Positions 33,013 through 42,588 of a stretch of 64,000 nucleotides of DNA are shown here, piece by piece (position 1 is the stretch's first letter; the number at the start of each line of letters is the position of its first letter). The stretch is from Acinetobacter lwoffii (GTDB taxonomy: Bacteria; Pseudomonadota; Gammaproteobacteria; Pseudomonadales; Moraxellaceae). Made by a program: the position numbers and the translations under genes. The DNA lies in contig NZ_JAMXXN010000001.1 in assembly GCF_024129435.1 (NCBI RefSeq), positions 62,001-126,000 on the forward strand, read 5' to 3'. The notes below the pieces were generated by a model, which was given only the letters and a program-made list of their open reading frames with translations, was not told the DNA's origin and searched no databases.

Positions 33013-33576
33013 TTATTTTTTAGAAGATTTGGATTGTCGGGTCATGCTGTTGAGTACATGATCTTTATCGATAAAATGATGTTTCAGTGCTGCGAAAATA
33101 TGTCCAACTAAAAGTAAGCCAACTGCCCAGGAAAGCCAGATATGCAGGGGTTTTACGATCGCGGTTACAGCCGGATTTTCTGAAATCAGTGCCGGCAGGT
33201 TAAATAAATATAGCACTGGTGCTGGATAGCCCAGACTCCAGCTATATAAACAGCCGGTGACAGGTAGGGCAATCAGCATAAAATACAAAGCCAGATGACC
33301 TGCATGTGCCAAAGTTTTCATCCGGGGTGACATAGTGTCCGGTAGTTCAGGGGCAGGGTGGGTATAACGCCAGAAAATTCGCACAACCAACAGGAAAATA
33401 ATGGTGGTGGCGATATTTTTATGCAGGGTGATGACATCGCCTTTAAAGCTGCCATCGACTTCATAACTTAAAAAATTCCCACTATAAAAACCAATCAGCC
33501 AGGCCGCAATAAAGATAACTGCCATGATCAAGTGCAGCCATTGTGCCGTGCGCGTGTAATATTGTACTTTTTCCAT
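33013..33576 (-). CDS. Cytochrome b561-type di-haem membrane protein
   Basis: 187 residues from ATG 33576; an upstream GTG would add 11 residues. Four membrane helices with histidines placed for two haem b groups: AQWLHLIMAVIF, ITLHKNIATTI, LAHAGHLALYFML and LHIWLSWAVGLLLVGHIFAALKHHF. Proteins of this kind (CybB family) oxidise ubiquinol and can pass electrons to superoxide or periplasmic acceptors. The C-terminus is basic and Ser-rich. It lies between the two four-cysteine lipoprotein genes, converging with the first. Confidence 0.88.
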   Translation of the reverse strand: MEKVQYYTRTAQWLHLIMAVIFIAAWLIGFYSGNFLSYEVDGSFKGDVITLHKNIATTIIFLLVVRIFWRYTHPAPELPDTMSPRMKTLAHAGHLALYFMLIALPVTGCLYSWSLGYPAPVLYLFNLPALISENPAVTAIVKPLHIWLSWAVGLLLVGHIFAALKHHFIDKDHVLNSMTRQSKSSKK

Positions 33577-33793
33577 GTGATTTTCGATTGCCCTCAAAGA
33601 TGAATGCACCTTAGCAAAGGGCGAATCAACTCAGCAATTCCAAATCTGCAACGCTATGGTGGCTTTCATGCAACATCTATTGAAATTGCTGGGTGCAGAT
33701 TAAACATTCAGGATGATTTATAGATTTCTTATTCAGGTGAATTTCGGCACAATAGCGTCACGCTTCATATATGAATAAACAAGGAACAGATCT

Positions 33794-34165
33794 GTGAAAA
33801 AATTATTGGCTGCACTTGCTCCGCTTACTTTGGTTTTATCGGCTTGTGCAACAACAGGCAGCCCTGAAACGCAAACCACGACTCAACAGCTGGGTGGGGC
33901 TGCGCTTAAAATCGCGATCAATGCAAAATGTACGACTGAGCTGAATAATATTCCAGCATGGCAAACAGCTACACGTCTAATGACTACGACCCAAAAGCAG
34001 AATATCCAGACTGAAATTTGTGGCTGTGTCAGCGAAAAAGCACCCCAAAGCGTAACAGCGGTAGATTTGGCGACTGCAGCGATTGACCCGGCAGCACGTG
34101 CGACGATTGTCGGCAATGTGGTTGCAAAAACCATTAACGCTTGTGTAGCTGAAGCTGTAAACTAA
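33794..34165 (+). CDS. Small four-cysteine lipoprotein, paralogue B
   Basis: 123 residues; signal peptide MKKLLAALAPLTLVLSAC (Cys18). After a Thr/Gln-rich linker come AKCTTELNN, PAWQTATRLM, EICGCVSEKAP and INACVAEAVN, with the same four cysteines and the same Trp and Met as the lipoprotein at 32622. It is probably anchored in the outer membrane. A terminator follows. The function is unknown. Confidence 0.82.
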   Translation: MKKLLAALAPLTLVLSACATTGSPETQTTTQQLGGAALKIAINAKCTTELNNIPAWQTATRLMTTTQKQNIQTEICGCVSEKAPQSVTAVDLATAAIDPAARATIVGNVVAKTINACVAEAVN

Positions 34166-34180
34166 GCCAAGATTAAATTG

Positions 34181-34211
34181 AAATAGGCTGACTGGTTCAG
34201 CCTATTTTTTA
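34181..34211 (+). terminator. Terminator after paralogue B lipoprotein
   Basis: AAATAGGCTGA / TCAGCCTATTT with a short loop, then TTTT. rnhB starts 14 bp downstream, so some read-through may serve it. Confidence 0.88.
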
Positions 34212-34224
34212 TGGAAAAATAGAC

Positions 34225-34812
34225 ATGAAGATTGCTGGTGTAGATGAAGCAGGGCGTGGGCCATTAGTGGGTTCGGTGGTCGCTGCGGCAGTTATTTTGG
34301 ATCCGAACAACCCGATTGAGGGTTTAAATGATTCTAAAAAACTCACTGAAAAGAAGCGTGAAAAACTTTTTATCGAGATTCAGGAAAAAGCGCTGGCATG
34401 GGCCATTGCTGAGGCTTCTGCGGCAGAGATTGATGAACATAATATTTTGCAAGCTTCTTTGCTGGCCATGCGTCGTGCTGTAGAAGCTTTGCCAGTTCAA
34501 CCAGAGCATGTACTAGTCGATGGCAATAAAGTCCCTCAAGGCCTTCGCATGAGCTGTGATGCCGTGGTGGGTGGTGATGCACTGCATGCTGAAATTTCAG
34601 CAGCCAGTATTCTGGCGAAAGTAACCCGTGACCATCAGATGATCGAGATGGATCAGAAGCATCCGCAATTTGGTTTTGCCAAGCACAAGGGTTATCCGAC
34701 CAAAGCACATTTTGAAGCAATTGCCTTGCATGGTGTCATTGATGAGCATCGCCGCAGTTTTGGGCCAGTGAAAAAGGTGATTGCAGCATTACAGCAGGGT
34801 GCAGAACTTTAA
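34225..34812 (+). CDS. rnhB: Ribonuclease HII
   Basis: 195 residues; cleaves the RNA strand of RNA-DNA hybrids and nicks at single ribonucleotides. Catalytic region [20 protein letters not shown] (Asp7, Glu8), [13 protein letters not shown], the Asp in VLVDGN and the later [19 protein letters not shown], then [16 protein letters not shown]. It is full length. No Shine-Dalgarno site is evident before ATG 34225; the preceding terminator region is very close. Confidence 0.94.
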   Translation: MKIAGVDEAGRGPLVGSVVAAAVILDPNNPIEGLNDSKKLTEKKREKLFIEIQEKALAWAIAEASAAEIDEHNILQASLLAMRRAVEALPVQPEHVLVDGNKVPQGLRMSCDAVVGGDALHAEISAASILAKVTRDHQMIEMDQKHPQFGFAKHKGYPTKAHFEAIALHGVIDEHRRSFGPVKKVIAALQQGAEL

Positions 34813-34870
34813 GTTTTATTTAAAGTAGTATCTAAGTATTTAATATTTTTATATAAAATGCGGACAAATT

Positions 34871-34894
34871 TAAAGCGGCTCAAAAGCCGCTTTA
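34871..34894. terminator. Bidirectional terminator between rnhB and csrA
   Basis: AAAGCGGCT (34872-34880) / AGCCGCTTT (34885-34893) with loop CAAA. T-rich on both sides. Confidence 0.82.
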
Positions 34895-34909
34895 TTCTTC
34901 GCACAAACA

Positions 34910-35164
34910 TTAACGATTAAAGTTATTTTGTGTCTGGCTGTCATCTTCATAAGAAGGTTGGTAATCTTGATCGATATGTTGAAGATGTTCATGCATTGCA
35001 CGTTCATGCTGGATACGCTGGTAAATCTCTTCACGGTGCACAGAGACTTCTTTCGGAGCATTTACCCCGATACGAACCTGGTTACCTTTTACACCAAGCA
35101 CAGTCACACTGACTTGATCACCAATCATTAAAGTTTCCCCGACGCGTCGAGTCAGAATCAGCAT
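34910..35164 (-). CDS. csrA: Carbon storage regulator CsrA with C-terminal extension
   Basis: 84 residues. The conserved RNA-binding core (1-60) is standard: [48 protein letters not shown], with Arg44-equivalent in the HRE segment. Most CsrA proteins end near residue 61; this one continues with [29 protein letters not shown], a polar, probably disordered tail known from Acinetobacter. CsrA binds GGA motifs in mRNA leaders and controls carbon flow and stress traits. The order alaS-lysC-csrA is conserved in gammaproteobacteria. Confidence 0.95.
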   Translation of the reverse strand: MLILTRRVGETLMIGDQVSVTVLGVKGNQVRIGVNAPKEVSVHREEIYQRIQHERAMHEHLQHIDQDYQPSYEDDSQTQNNFNR

Positions 35165-35322
35165 GTTTTTCTCCTTGCAAAATGCAAAACCTGCAATCTA
35201 TTGAATGTAAAACAAAAAGCACAACCAAAAATTACAAAATAAGATCTGGATAGAAATTCTGTCATCTGGGTGAAAGATTTTAATCTATCTCAGCTGGTTA
35301 AAAATCCTCAGGCTTAATATAA

Positions 35323-35356
35323 CAGAGCCACTATAAAAAAAACTATAGTGGCTCTG
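35323..35356 (-). terminator. Terminator-like hairpin after lysC
   Basis: Perfect 13-bp stem CAGAGCCACTATA / TATAGTGGCTCTG around AAAAAAAC. It lies between lysC and csrA (minus strand). There is little T run after it, so csrA may still receive read-through. Confidence 0.65.
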
Positions 35357-35414
35357 CATTTTTGTAGACTTTTATAAAATACTGTCAAACAATGACAATA
35401 TTCTGTCTTAACAC

Positions 35415-36695
35415 TTAAGCACGTGCGCTAGATTCGCCTTGTTCACGGTCTAAACCGAATGCGGTATGCAATGAACGAACAGCAAGTTCAAGATAATTTT
35501 CTTCAATGATCACAGAAATCTTGATTTCAGACGTCGAGATCATCAGGATGTTGATGCCTTCATCTGCCAATGCTGTAAACATTTTGCTCGCTACACCTGC
35601 ATGAGAACGCATACCTACACCCACAATCGATACTTTTACGATATCTGAACGGGTCGCAACTTCACGCGCACCAATTTCTTGAGCAGTCGCTTCAAGAATG
35701 GCTTTGGCTTTATTTAATTCGCCACGGTTCACAGTAAAAGTGAAATCAGTTGTACCATCTTCTTCAACGTTCTGGATAATCATATCCACTTCAACATTGG
35801 CATCACCAATCGGGCACAAAATTTTAGAAGCAATACCTGGTTCGTCAGGCACACCTAAAATAGTTAATTTTGCTTCGTCACGGTTAAATGCGATACCGGA
35901 GATAATTGGCTGTTCCATGTTGTCTTCCAATTCAGTCGTAATAAGTGTACCAACGTTTTGCTTAAACTCTTCGTCGAATGCGCCATCGTTGTCATTGTCG
36001 AAGCTTGATAATACGCGTAAAGGCACCTGGTATTTACCAGCAAATTCAACTGAACGAATTTGCAGGACTTTAGAACCGAGTGACGCCATCTCAAGCATTT
36101 CTTCAAATGAAATACGATCAACTTTTTTTGCTTTTGGTGCAACACGTGGATCGGTGGTATATACACCGTCAACGTCGGTATAAATCTGGCATTCATCTGC
36201 TTTGAGTGCGGCAGCAATTGCAACACCTGAAGTATCAGAACCGCCACGCCCTAAAGTGGTGGTATTGCCATGTTCATCAAAACCCTGGAAACCGGCAACG
36301 ACAAGTACGCGGCCTGCATCCAGATTTGAGTTCAGGACTTCAGTATCAATGGATTCGATACGTGCCTTATTGAATGAGCTGTCGGTTTTCATGCCAACCT
36401 GGCGACCTGTTAGTGATTTTGCTTCAACTCCAATTGAGTTCAGCGCCATTGCTAACATAGAAATCGTAACCTGTTCACCCGTAGATACCATTTGGTCTAG
36501 TTCACGTGGGTCAGGGGTTTCGGTAATGGCCTTCGCTAAAGCAAGTAGACGATTGGTTTCGCCACTCATTGCTGATACCACTACCACTACCTTGTGGCCG
36601 TGGTCATGCCAGCGCTTTACACGACGAGCAACATTTAAAATGCGCTCGGGAGTACCCATAGAGGTACCGCCATATTTTTGAACGATTAATGCCAT
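35415..36695 (-). CDS. lysC: Aspartate kinase
   Basis: 426 residues: kinase domain with IVQKYGGTSMGTPERI at the N-terminus, VVVVSAMSGETNRL, FDEHGNTTTLGRGGSDTSGVAIAAAL and DVDGVYTTDPRVAPKAKKV, then two ACT domains (about 265-420) with LGVPDEPGIASKI and VGVGMRSHAGVASKMF. It phosphorylates aspartate, the entry to lysine, methionine, threonine and diaminopimelate. The tandem ACT domains imply feedback control by Lys and/or Thr. Transcribed after alaS; a perfect hairpin lies in the gap. Confidence 0.95.
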   Translation of the reverse strand: MALIVQKYGGTSMGTPERILNVARRVKRWHDHGHKVVVVVSAMSGETNRLLALAKAITETPDPRELDQMVSTGEQVTISMLAMALNSIGVEAKSLTGRQVGMKTDSSFNKARIESIDTEVLNSNLDAGRVLVVAGFQGFDEHGNTTTLGRGGSDTSGVAIAAALKADECQIYTDVDGVYTTDPRVAPKAKKVDRISFEEMLEMASLGSKVLQIRSVEFAGKYQVPLRVLSSFDNDNDGAFDEEFKQNVGTLITTELEDNMEQPIISGIAFNRDEAKLTILGVPDEPGIASKILCPIGDANVEVDMIIQNVEEDGTTDFTFTVNRGELNKAKAILEATAQEIGAREVATRSDIVKVSIVGVGMRSHAGVASKMFTALADEGINILMISTSEIKISVIIEENYLELAVRSLHTAFGLDREQGESSARA

Positions 36696-36714
36696 AGTTG
36701 TTCCATATAAGCCA

Positions 36715-36740
36715 TGACCCTGATGTACCTATCAGGGTCA
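36715..36740 (-). terminator. Perfect hairpin between alaS and lysC
   Basis: TGACCCTGAT (36715-36724) and ATCAGGGTCA (36731-36740) form a 10-bp stem with a 6-nt loop. No T run follows on the minus strand, so it may be a processing or attenuation element just before the lysC ribosome site. Confidence 0.55.
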
Positions 36741-36759
36741 GTTACACAAAATTGAAGTT

Positions 36760-39438
36760 TTATTTTGCTGCAAGCCAGGCAGTTAAATCTGCCATCACTG
36801 GAGCAAACTTCTCGTTAAGTGGCGCGCCACCTTGTGCCAAGTCAGGTTTACCACCACCTTTACCACCTAGCTCATTCGCTAAATGTTTGATGATGTCACC
36901 TGCTTTAATAGAAGCAGTAAAGTCTTTTGCCACAGATGCGATCAAGCTCACCTTGTCACCCTCTACACCTGCAAGAACAATCACTGCATTTTCTAATTTT
37001 GATTTCACACCGTCGTGCAGGTTGCGAAGTGCTTTCGCATCCATGTTTTCAACAGTTGTAATCAAGGTTGCACGACCTGCAATGCTTTGAACTTGGCTTA
37101 GAAGTTCACCGGCTTGCAGGCTAGCAAGTTTTTGATTGAGTTGTTCGATCTGTTTCTGCAAGCTCGATGCAGTATCAACCAACGCTTCAACTTTTTCTAA
37201 AGTCTGGTCTTTTTGTGCTTTGAGCAAACCGTTAATCATATTGATATCGCGATCGGCTTTTTGCGCAACTTCAACTGCTTTAGTGCCTGTTACTGCTTCA
37301 ATACGACGTACACCGGCTGCCACACCACCTTCAGAGGTGATTTTGAACAGACCGATATCACCGGTACGTTTTACGTGAATACCACCGCAAAGTTCGATTG
37401 AGAACTTTTTCTCTTCAATCACTGAACCCATAGACAGTACACGTACTTCGTCACCGTATTTCTCGCCAAACAGCATCATCGCGCCTTTAGCTTTCGCAGA
37501 CTCGATATCCAGAAGTTCAGTAGACACCGCAGTATTGGCAATCACTTCAGCATTGACCAAACGTTCAATTTCTTGCAGCTGTTCAAAGCTTACAGGTTGG
37601 TCATTGGCAAAGTCAAAACGTAACACATCAGATGCAACCAATGAACCTTTTTGCTGTACATGTGAACCTAAAATTTGACGTAACGCAGCATGTAGCAGGT
37701 GAGTCGCAGAGTGGTTGCGCGCAGTTGCTGCACGAATATCTGCTTTTACTGTTGCTTCTACATTTTGAGTAACTTTCAAGTTACCCATCGTCACGATACC
37801 TTGGTGTACAAATGCGCCACCAGATTTTTTGGTATCTTGAACTTCGAAAATACCAGTATCGTTTTTAAAGATACCTGTATCACCGATTTGACCGCCGCTT
37901 TCTGCGTAGAAAGGTGTTTGGTTGAGTACGATCAGTGCTTCATCGCCTTCAAACACTTCATCAACTTGCTCGCCATCTTTGTAGATTGCGATGATTTGAC
38001 CTTCACCTGCAGTTGCGTCATAACCATCAAACTGAGTTTCGCCTTCAACTTTAACTACGCTGTTGTAGTCGATCGCGAATTTACCTGCATCACGTGCGCG
38101 TTGACGCTGTGCAGCCATTTCAGTTTCGAAACCAGCTTCATCAATAGTTAAGTCACGTTCACGTGCGATATCTGCAGTCAAGTCTGTCGGGAAGCCGTAA
38201 GTGTCGTAAAGTTTAAATACTACTTCACCCGGAATCACAGAACCTTTTAACTGTGCCAATTCACCTTCAAGCAATTTCAGACCTTGCTCAAGTGTTTTGG
38301 CAAATTGTTCTTCTTCTTTCAGAAGTTGTGCTTCGATACGTGCTTGTTGAGCAGCAAGTTCAGGATAAGCTTCGCCCATCACTTCGATCAGTGGCTTCAA
38401 CATCTTGTGGAAGAACGAACCTGTTGCACCTAGCTTGTTACCATGACGTACTGCACGACGGATAATACGACGCAATACATAGCCACGGCCTTCATTCGAT
38501 GGATTTACGCCATCAGCAATCAGGAATGAACATGAACGGGCATGGTCAGCAACGACTTTCAATGAAGCAGGATACTGAACTGGTGTGCCTTTCTCAGCAG
38601 CTTCAGCTTCAAGCGCTGTAGTATCCAGACCAATAATTTCAGCCGCAGCTTTAAGTAAATGCTGGAATAAATCGATTTCGTAGTTTGAGTTGACGTGCTG
38701 TAAAACTGCAGAAATACGCTCCAAGCCCATCCCTGTATCCACAGAAGGCGCTGGAAGAGGGTGTAACACGCCATCAGCAGTACGGTTGAACTGCATGAAA
38801 ACGTTATTCCAGATTTCAATGAAACGGTCACCATCTTCTTCAGGAGAACCCGGTAGGCCACCCCAGATGTGATCGCCATGGTCAAAGAAGATTTCAGAAC
38901 ATGGACCACAAGGACCGGTGTCACCCATTGCCCAGAAATTATCAGATGCGTATTGACCGCCTTTGTTGTCACCAATACGGATGATGCGAGATGCATCTAG
39001 ACCGATTTCTTTGTTCCAGATGTCAAAGGCTTCATCATCGGTGTGGTAAACGGTTGCATAGAGTTTATCTTTAGGAAGACCAAGCCATTCTTCGTTAGTC
39101 AAAAAGTCCCAAGCAAATTTGATCGCATCACGTTTGAAGTAATCACCAAAGGAGAAGTTACCCAACATTTCAAAGAAAGTGTGGTGACGTGCTGTATAAC
39201 CCACATTGTCCAGGTCATTGTGCTTACCACCTGCGCGCACGCATTTTTGTGACGACACTGCACGTACATAATCGCGTTTTTCTAGACCTAAGAAGCAATC
39301 TTTAAACTGGTTCATACCAGCATTGGTGAACAGCAAAGTTGGGTCATTGGCAGGTACTAGAGAACTCGACGCGACACGTGTATGCCCTTGCGATTCAAAG
39401 TAACGCAAAAATGCTTCACGAATTTCAGCTGATGTCAT
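36760..39438 (-). CDS. alaS: Alanyl-tRNA synthetase
   Basis: About 892 residues from ATG 39438 ([14 protein letters not shown]), the conserved N-terminus; the frame opens seven codons earlier. Class II catalytic core (1-440) with [24 protein letters not shown] and [12 protein letters not shown], the editing domain with [16 protein letters not shown] and the [13 protein letters not shown] zinc/editing motif, and a C-terminal oligomerisation/C-Ala domain ending in [14 protein letters not shown]. First gene of the alaS-lysC-csrA set. Confidence 0.96.
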   Translation of the reverse strand: MTSAEIREAFLRYFESQGHTRVASSSLVPANDPTLLFTNAGMNQFKDCFLGLEKRDYVRAVSSQKCVRAGGKHNDLDNVGYTARHHTFFEMLGNFSFGDYFKRDAIKFAWDFLTNEEWLGLPKDKLYATVYHTDDEAFDIWNKEIGLDASRIIRIGDNKGGQYASDNFWAMGDTGPCGPCSEIFFDHGDHIWGGLPGSPEEDGDRFIEIWNNVFMQFNRTADGVLHPLPAPSVDTGMGLERISAVLQHVNSNYEIDLFQHLLKAAAEIIGLDTTALEAEAAEKGTPVQYPASLKVVADHARSCSFLIADGVNPSNEGRGYVLRRIIRRAVRHGNKLGATGSFFHKMLKPLIEVMGEAYPELAAQQARIEAQLLKEEEQFAKTLEQGLKLLEGELAQLKGSVIPGEVVFKLYDTYGFPTDLTADIARERDLTIDEAGFETEMAAQRQRARDAGKFAIDYNSVVKVEGETQFDGYDATAGEGQIIAIYKDGEQVDEVFEGDEALIVLNQTPFYAESGGQIGDTGIFKNDTGIFEVQDTKKSGGAFVHQGIVTMGNLKVTQNVEATVKADIRAATARNHSATHLLHAALRQILGSHVQQKGSLVASDVLRFDFANDQPVSFEQLQEIERLVNAEVIANTAVSTELLDIESAKAKGAMMLFGEKYGDEVRVLSMGSVIEEKKFSIELCGGIHVKRTGDIGLFKITSEGGVAAGVRRIEAVTGTKAVEVAQKADRDINMINGLLKAQKDQTLEKVEALVDTASSLQKQIEQLNQKLASLQAGELLSQVQSIAGRATLITTVENMDAKALRNLHDGVKSKLENAVIVLAGVEGDKVSLIASVAKDFTASIKAGDIIKHLANELGGKGGGKPDLAQGGAPLNEKFAPVMADLTAWLAAK

Positions 39439-39841
39439 AAAACGAGTACTCACAACCAAGTCACTCCATAATTTCCGATTTGGCTAAAACACCACAGTCT
39501 GACAAGCATACAAGAGCTCTGCTGCAATGCGGGGCTTAAAAATTTAAAACGCCAAATTATAACGGAAAAAGCAGTATGCACCAATCATTTTAAAACCAAT
39601 TGCGAAGGATTTATTTACTCAGGTTTTTTGCTGAATAATTAAATTGAATTTTCCCGAAGCAGAATCTGTGGATATCCATCACATTAAAAAATAAACGCAA
39701 TTTTAAATGGCTTGAATATAGACGAATGTATCAGAAATAAAATAATCGAAAATCAGTATTTTCACTGAAGTTTTTAATGTACGGCGCCAGAAATCCTTTA
39801 ACATAGAAGAGTTTTAAAATAGGCATATAAAAGGTCGAGTC
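39439..39841. other. Intergenic region between divergent alaS and the gapA/epd-like gene
   Basis: About 400 bp holding both promoters. No gene or strong hairpin is visible. AAGGTCGAG just before 39842 is the ribosome site of the dehydrogenase gene. Confidence 0.5.
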
Positions 39842-40864
39842 ATGCAACGAGTGGCAATCAATGGATTTGGGCGTATTGGACGGAATGTACTGCGCGCATG
39901 GTTTGAAAACCCGAAAGATTTTAATTTTGAAATCGTTGCCATTAACGATATTGCCGATGTTGAAACCCTGATCCATCTATTTAAATATGACTCGACCCAT
40001 GGCCGTTTTCCGGGGCAGGTGGATCTCAGCTATGATGCTGAACATATCTATATGCATATCAGCTATCAAGATACTGCATTAAAAGTACAGGTTTTGTGTG
40101 AGTCGCATCCGGCTAAGTTGCCTTGGCAAAACTTGACGGTAGATGTAGTGCTTGAATGTACTGGGCTATTCCGTTCTCGTGAAGCCGCGACCCAGCATAT
40201 TGGCGCAGGGGCGAAACGTGTGATTATCGGCGCAGCACCTTTTGATACGGTCGATGCCGCAATTGTCTATGGTGTCAATCATCATGAAGTCAAAGCATCG
40301 GACCAGATCATTTCCAGTGTTTCTTGTACTACGCAGGCTTTGGTGCCACTGGTCAAAATTATTGATGATGCATTTGGCATCAGTAGCGCCCTGATGACCG
40401 AAATCCATGCTGTTACGGCGGATCAGTCGGTACTGGATCATGCACATCGTGATTTGCGACGTGCACGTGCCTCGGGCCATAACATCATTCCGACCACTTC
40501 GAGCGCACTCGGTGCCTTAAAGCGTGTCATGCCAAAAATGGAAGATCGTATTGATGGTTATTCGATTCGGGTGCCAACCATTAATGTGGCCGCGATTGAT
40601 TTGACCTTTGTCTCCCAGTCGCCGATTACCGATCACAAGTTAAATGAAGTTCTGATTAAGGCTGCCCGGCAGGATTTTGCCGAAATTATGTCGGTAACGG
40701 ACGAGCCCTTGGTATCGAGTGATTTTAATCATTCCCCGTATTCACTGATTGTTGATCTGACCCAGACTCTGGTGGTCGGGCATCAAGCTAAGGTTTTTGC
40801 CTGGTACGATAACGAGTGGGGCTATGCCAACCGTCTACTGGATTTATGTGAATCATTTCATTAA
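39842..40864 (+). CDS. Glyceraldehyde-3-phosphate / erythrose-4-phosphate dehydrogenase family (Epd-like)
   Basis: 340 residues, NAD-binding Rossmann domain (AINGFGRIGRNVLRAW), catalytic Cys162 in SVSCTTQALVPL and His in EIHAVTADQSVLDHAHRDLRRARA. HGRF, DLRRARA, IRVPTINVAAIDL, VSSDFNHSPYS and AWYDNEWGYANR follow E. coli Epd more closely than GapA. Epd oxidises erythrose 4-phosphate on the way to pyridoxal phosphate; GapA works in glycolysis or gluconeogenesis. Acinetobacter lacks a full Embden-Meyerhof path, so a gluconeogenic or pyridoxal role is plausible. The substrate cannot be settled by reading. Confidence 0.85.
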   Translation: MQRVAINGFGRIGRNVLRAWFENPKDFNFEIVAINDIADVETLIHLFKYDSTHGRFPGQVDLSYDAEHIYMHISYQDTALKVQVLCESHPAKLPWQNLTVDVVLECTGLFRSREAATQHIGAGAKRVIIGAAPFDTVDAAIVYGVNHHEVKASDQIISSVSCTTQALVPLVKIIDDAFGISSALMTEIHAVTADQSVLDHAHRDLRRARASGHNIIPTTSSALGALKRVMPKMEDRIDGYSIRVPTINVAAIDLTFVSQSPITDHKLNEVLIKAARQDFAEIMSVTDEPLVSSDFNHSPYSLIVDLTQTLVVGHQAKVFAWYDNEWGYANRLLDLCESFH

Positions 40865-40884
40865 GTTCGGGTTATCTAAACCTC

Positions 40885-40915
40885 AAAAGCACCAAGACAC
40901 GGTGCTTTTTTCTTT
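40885..40915 (+). terminator. Terminator after the dehydrogenase gene
   Basis: AAAAGCACC (40885-40893) / GGTGCTTTT (40901-40909), then TTTCTTT. Confidence 0.88.
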
Positions 40916-41056
40916 CCTATAAATATTCTGCAAGCCATGTTTTAAGAGAATTTGCCGGTAATTGATCGAAAATCAGGAATCGAGGCTGAATTATTTACGT
41001 TATCCGCAGCATTTTTCGTTAAGATAAAGACAATAAAATGAAATAAGAGCAAGCAC

Positions 41057-41353
41057 ATGATGGTAGTTTGGGGATTTATTATACTGCTGACTTTGGCGGT
41101 AATTTTTCTGATCTGGCTGCAGTTTAACCAGAGTGATGAGCCACGTAGCGTGGAAGGCGTGCCAGTCGAAGAAAAAATCGTGCATCTGGAAGAAAATTTA
41201 AAAAAGACCCTGGAAATCATGCAGGATCTAGCCAAAAAAATGCATGTGCAGCAGGAAGTGCTGGATCAGACCACAGCCAAACTTCAGCAGGTTGAATTGC
41301 AAAATGCCGAACTGGTCAGTTTGCTGACCAAAGTGGTTGATCCACAGAAATAA
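41057..41353 (+). CDS. Small membrane protein with coiled coil
   Basis: 98 residues: one N-terminal membrane helix (about 3-22, VVWGFIILLTLAVIFLIWL), a short acidic linker, and a long coiled coil (about 42-95; EEKIVHLEENLKKTLEIMQDLAKKMHVQQEVLDQTTAKLQQVELQNAELVSLL). Probably inner-membrane anchored with a cytoplasmic rod. The architecture resembles small phage-shock or division-associated proteins, but no family is recognised. Single gene with its own terminator. Confidence 0.78.
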   Translation: MMVVWGFIILLTLAVIFLIWLQFNQSDEPRSVEGVPVEEKIVHLEENLKKTLEIMQDLAKKMHVQQEVLDQTTAKLQQVELQNAELVSLLTKVVDPQK

Positions 41354-41355
41354 AC

Positions 41356-41390
41356 AAAACCCCTTTAGAGATCATTTAAAGGGGTTTTTC
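41356..41390. terminator. Bidirectional terminator before azlD
   Basis: AAAACCCCTTTA (41356-41367) / TAAAGGGGTTTT (41377-41388) around GAGATCATT. It serves the converging genes on both strands. Confidence 0.9.
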
Positions 41391-41395
41391 TAGCG

Positions 41396-41695
41396 TTAGA
41401 TTATTAAAATTCTTAAAATTGCAGCAGAAACCATACTGATGGCGACGGTCGGTAATAATCCAAAACGTGTAGCGGCAAATAGCGTTAAAGCCAAGGCAAT
41501 CAGGTCTGCCGGATGGTCGCGTACAAAATAAGGCGCAATCACTGAAATCAGCACGCAGCCGGGAACTACTTCCAGAATTTTTCGCTGGCGCTGTGTCAGC
41601 GTTTTATTTTTTAATAAGACATAGCCCAAGAGCCGGGTTAAATAGGTGGTCACAGCAATCAGGATAATGGCCACCAAGGTATTTATCTGGATCAT
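41396..41695 (-). CDS. azlD: Branched-chain amino acid exporter small subunit AzlD
   Basis: 99 residues from ATG 41695, with about four membrane helices: INTLVAIILIAVTTYLTRLLGYVLL, KILEVVPGCVLISVIAPY and ALALTLFAATRFGLLPTVAISM. The start overlaps the azlC stop in an ATGA, so the two are translationally coupled. AzlCD-type pairs export branched-chain amino acids or their analogues such as 4-azaleucine. A longer reading of the frame would run into azlC and is not needed. Confidence 0.88.
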   Translation of the reverse strand: MIQINTLVAIILIAVTTYLTRLLGYVLLKNKTLTQRQRKILEVVPGCVLISVIAPYFVRDHPADLIALALTLFAATRFGLLPTVAISMVSAAILRILII

Positions 41696-42441
41696 GCTTG
41701 ATCCTCTTGAATCAGGAAAAATGCCGAAGTGATTCCAGACAAGGCGCCAATCGGCACATACCAGCCCGCAGGTAAATATAAATAAGCCAAAGCCGCACAG
41801 ACTAAACTGACCAGCCATGGCCGGGCAGCCTCAAAACCTTTCCACATACTTCTTAGTAACACCAGAAATACAGCAGGAAAGGCCATATCAAAACCAAAAC
41901 GGTTGATGTCGCCTAATACAGGTCCAAGCATGGCGCCGAGTGTGGTAAATCCGACCCACATCAAGTACAGGCAAAAACACAGGCCAGCATAATAAGGCAT
42001 GCTAAACGCAGCACGATAACCCAGTTGCGCCTGTTTCCTTTGTGCATCAGCCAGACCGAGCGCCCAGCTCTCATCGACCATAAAAAACAGCGCCGGAAAA
42101 ACTTTACGATTCGGAAGATGCTTTAAATATGGAACCAAACTGGCGCCCATCAACAGATGCCGGCTATTCACCAAAAAGGTAATGAACATCAGCATGAGTA
42201 AATTTGGCGGACTGCTCCAGACTTCCAGAATGGCAAACTCAGAACCACCGGCAAAGTTCAGACCTGTCAGTAACGGCACTTCGAGCAAGCTGAAATTCTT
42301 CTGTACCGCCGTCGCACCCAACACCAGCGCAAAGGGGATAATCCCTAAAAGCATGGGGATAGAGTCTTTCATGCCACGTTGAAATTCGCTGAAATCGGTA
42401 GGGACAACCACCGCTGCGGTGCTTTGTCTAAACAAAAGCAT
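41692..42441 (-). CDS. azlC: Branched-chain amino acid exporter large subunit AzlC
   Basis: 249 residues, about seven membrane helices. Family features: GMKDSIPMLLGIIPFALVLGATAVQ, GGSEFAILEVW, FLVNSRHLLMGASLVPYLKH and FFMVDESWALGLADAQRK. Works with AzlD. The gene is divergent from an Lrp/AsnC regulator, the arrangement seen for azlB-azlCD in Bacillus and brnQ/lrp systems elsewhere, so leucine- or methionine-responsive control is likely. Confidence 0.9.
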   Translation of the reverse strand: MLLFRQSTAAVVVPTDFSEFQRGMKDSIPMLLGIIPFALVLGATAVQKNFSLLEVPLLTGLNFAGGSEFAILEVWSSPPNLLMLMFITFLVNSRHLLMGASLVPYLKHLPNRKVFPALFFMVDESWALGLADAQRKQAQLGYRAAFSMPYYAGLCFCLYLMWVGFTTLGAMLGPVLGDINRFGFDMAFPAVFLVLLRSMWKGFEAARPWLVSLVCAALAYLYLPAGWYVPIGALSGITSAFFLIQEDQA

Positions 42442-42588
42442 GGAAATGACCTGGGTACTGCAAAACTAGACCATATTTTATGGCGATATTCAGGCTATTT
42501 GCTGTTGTAATGAAAGATATTTGAGTTTTATTTGAAATTAAATTGCGCTAAATTAAATTTAAAGGGTTTTAAATGCCAAAGTATAAAT

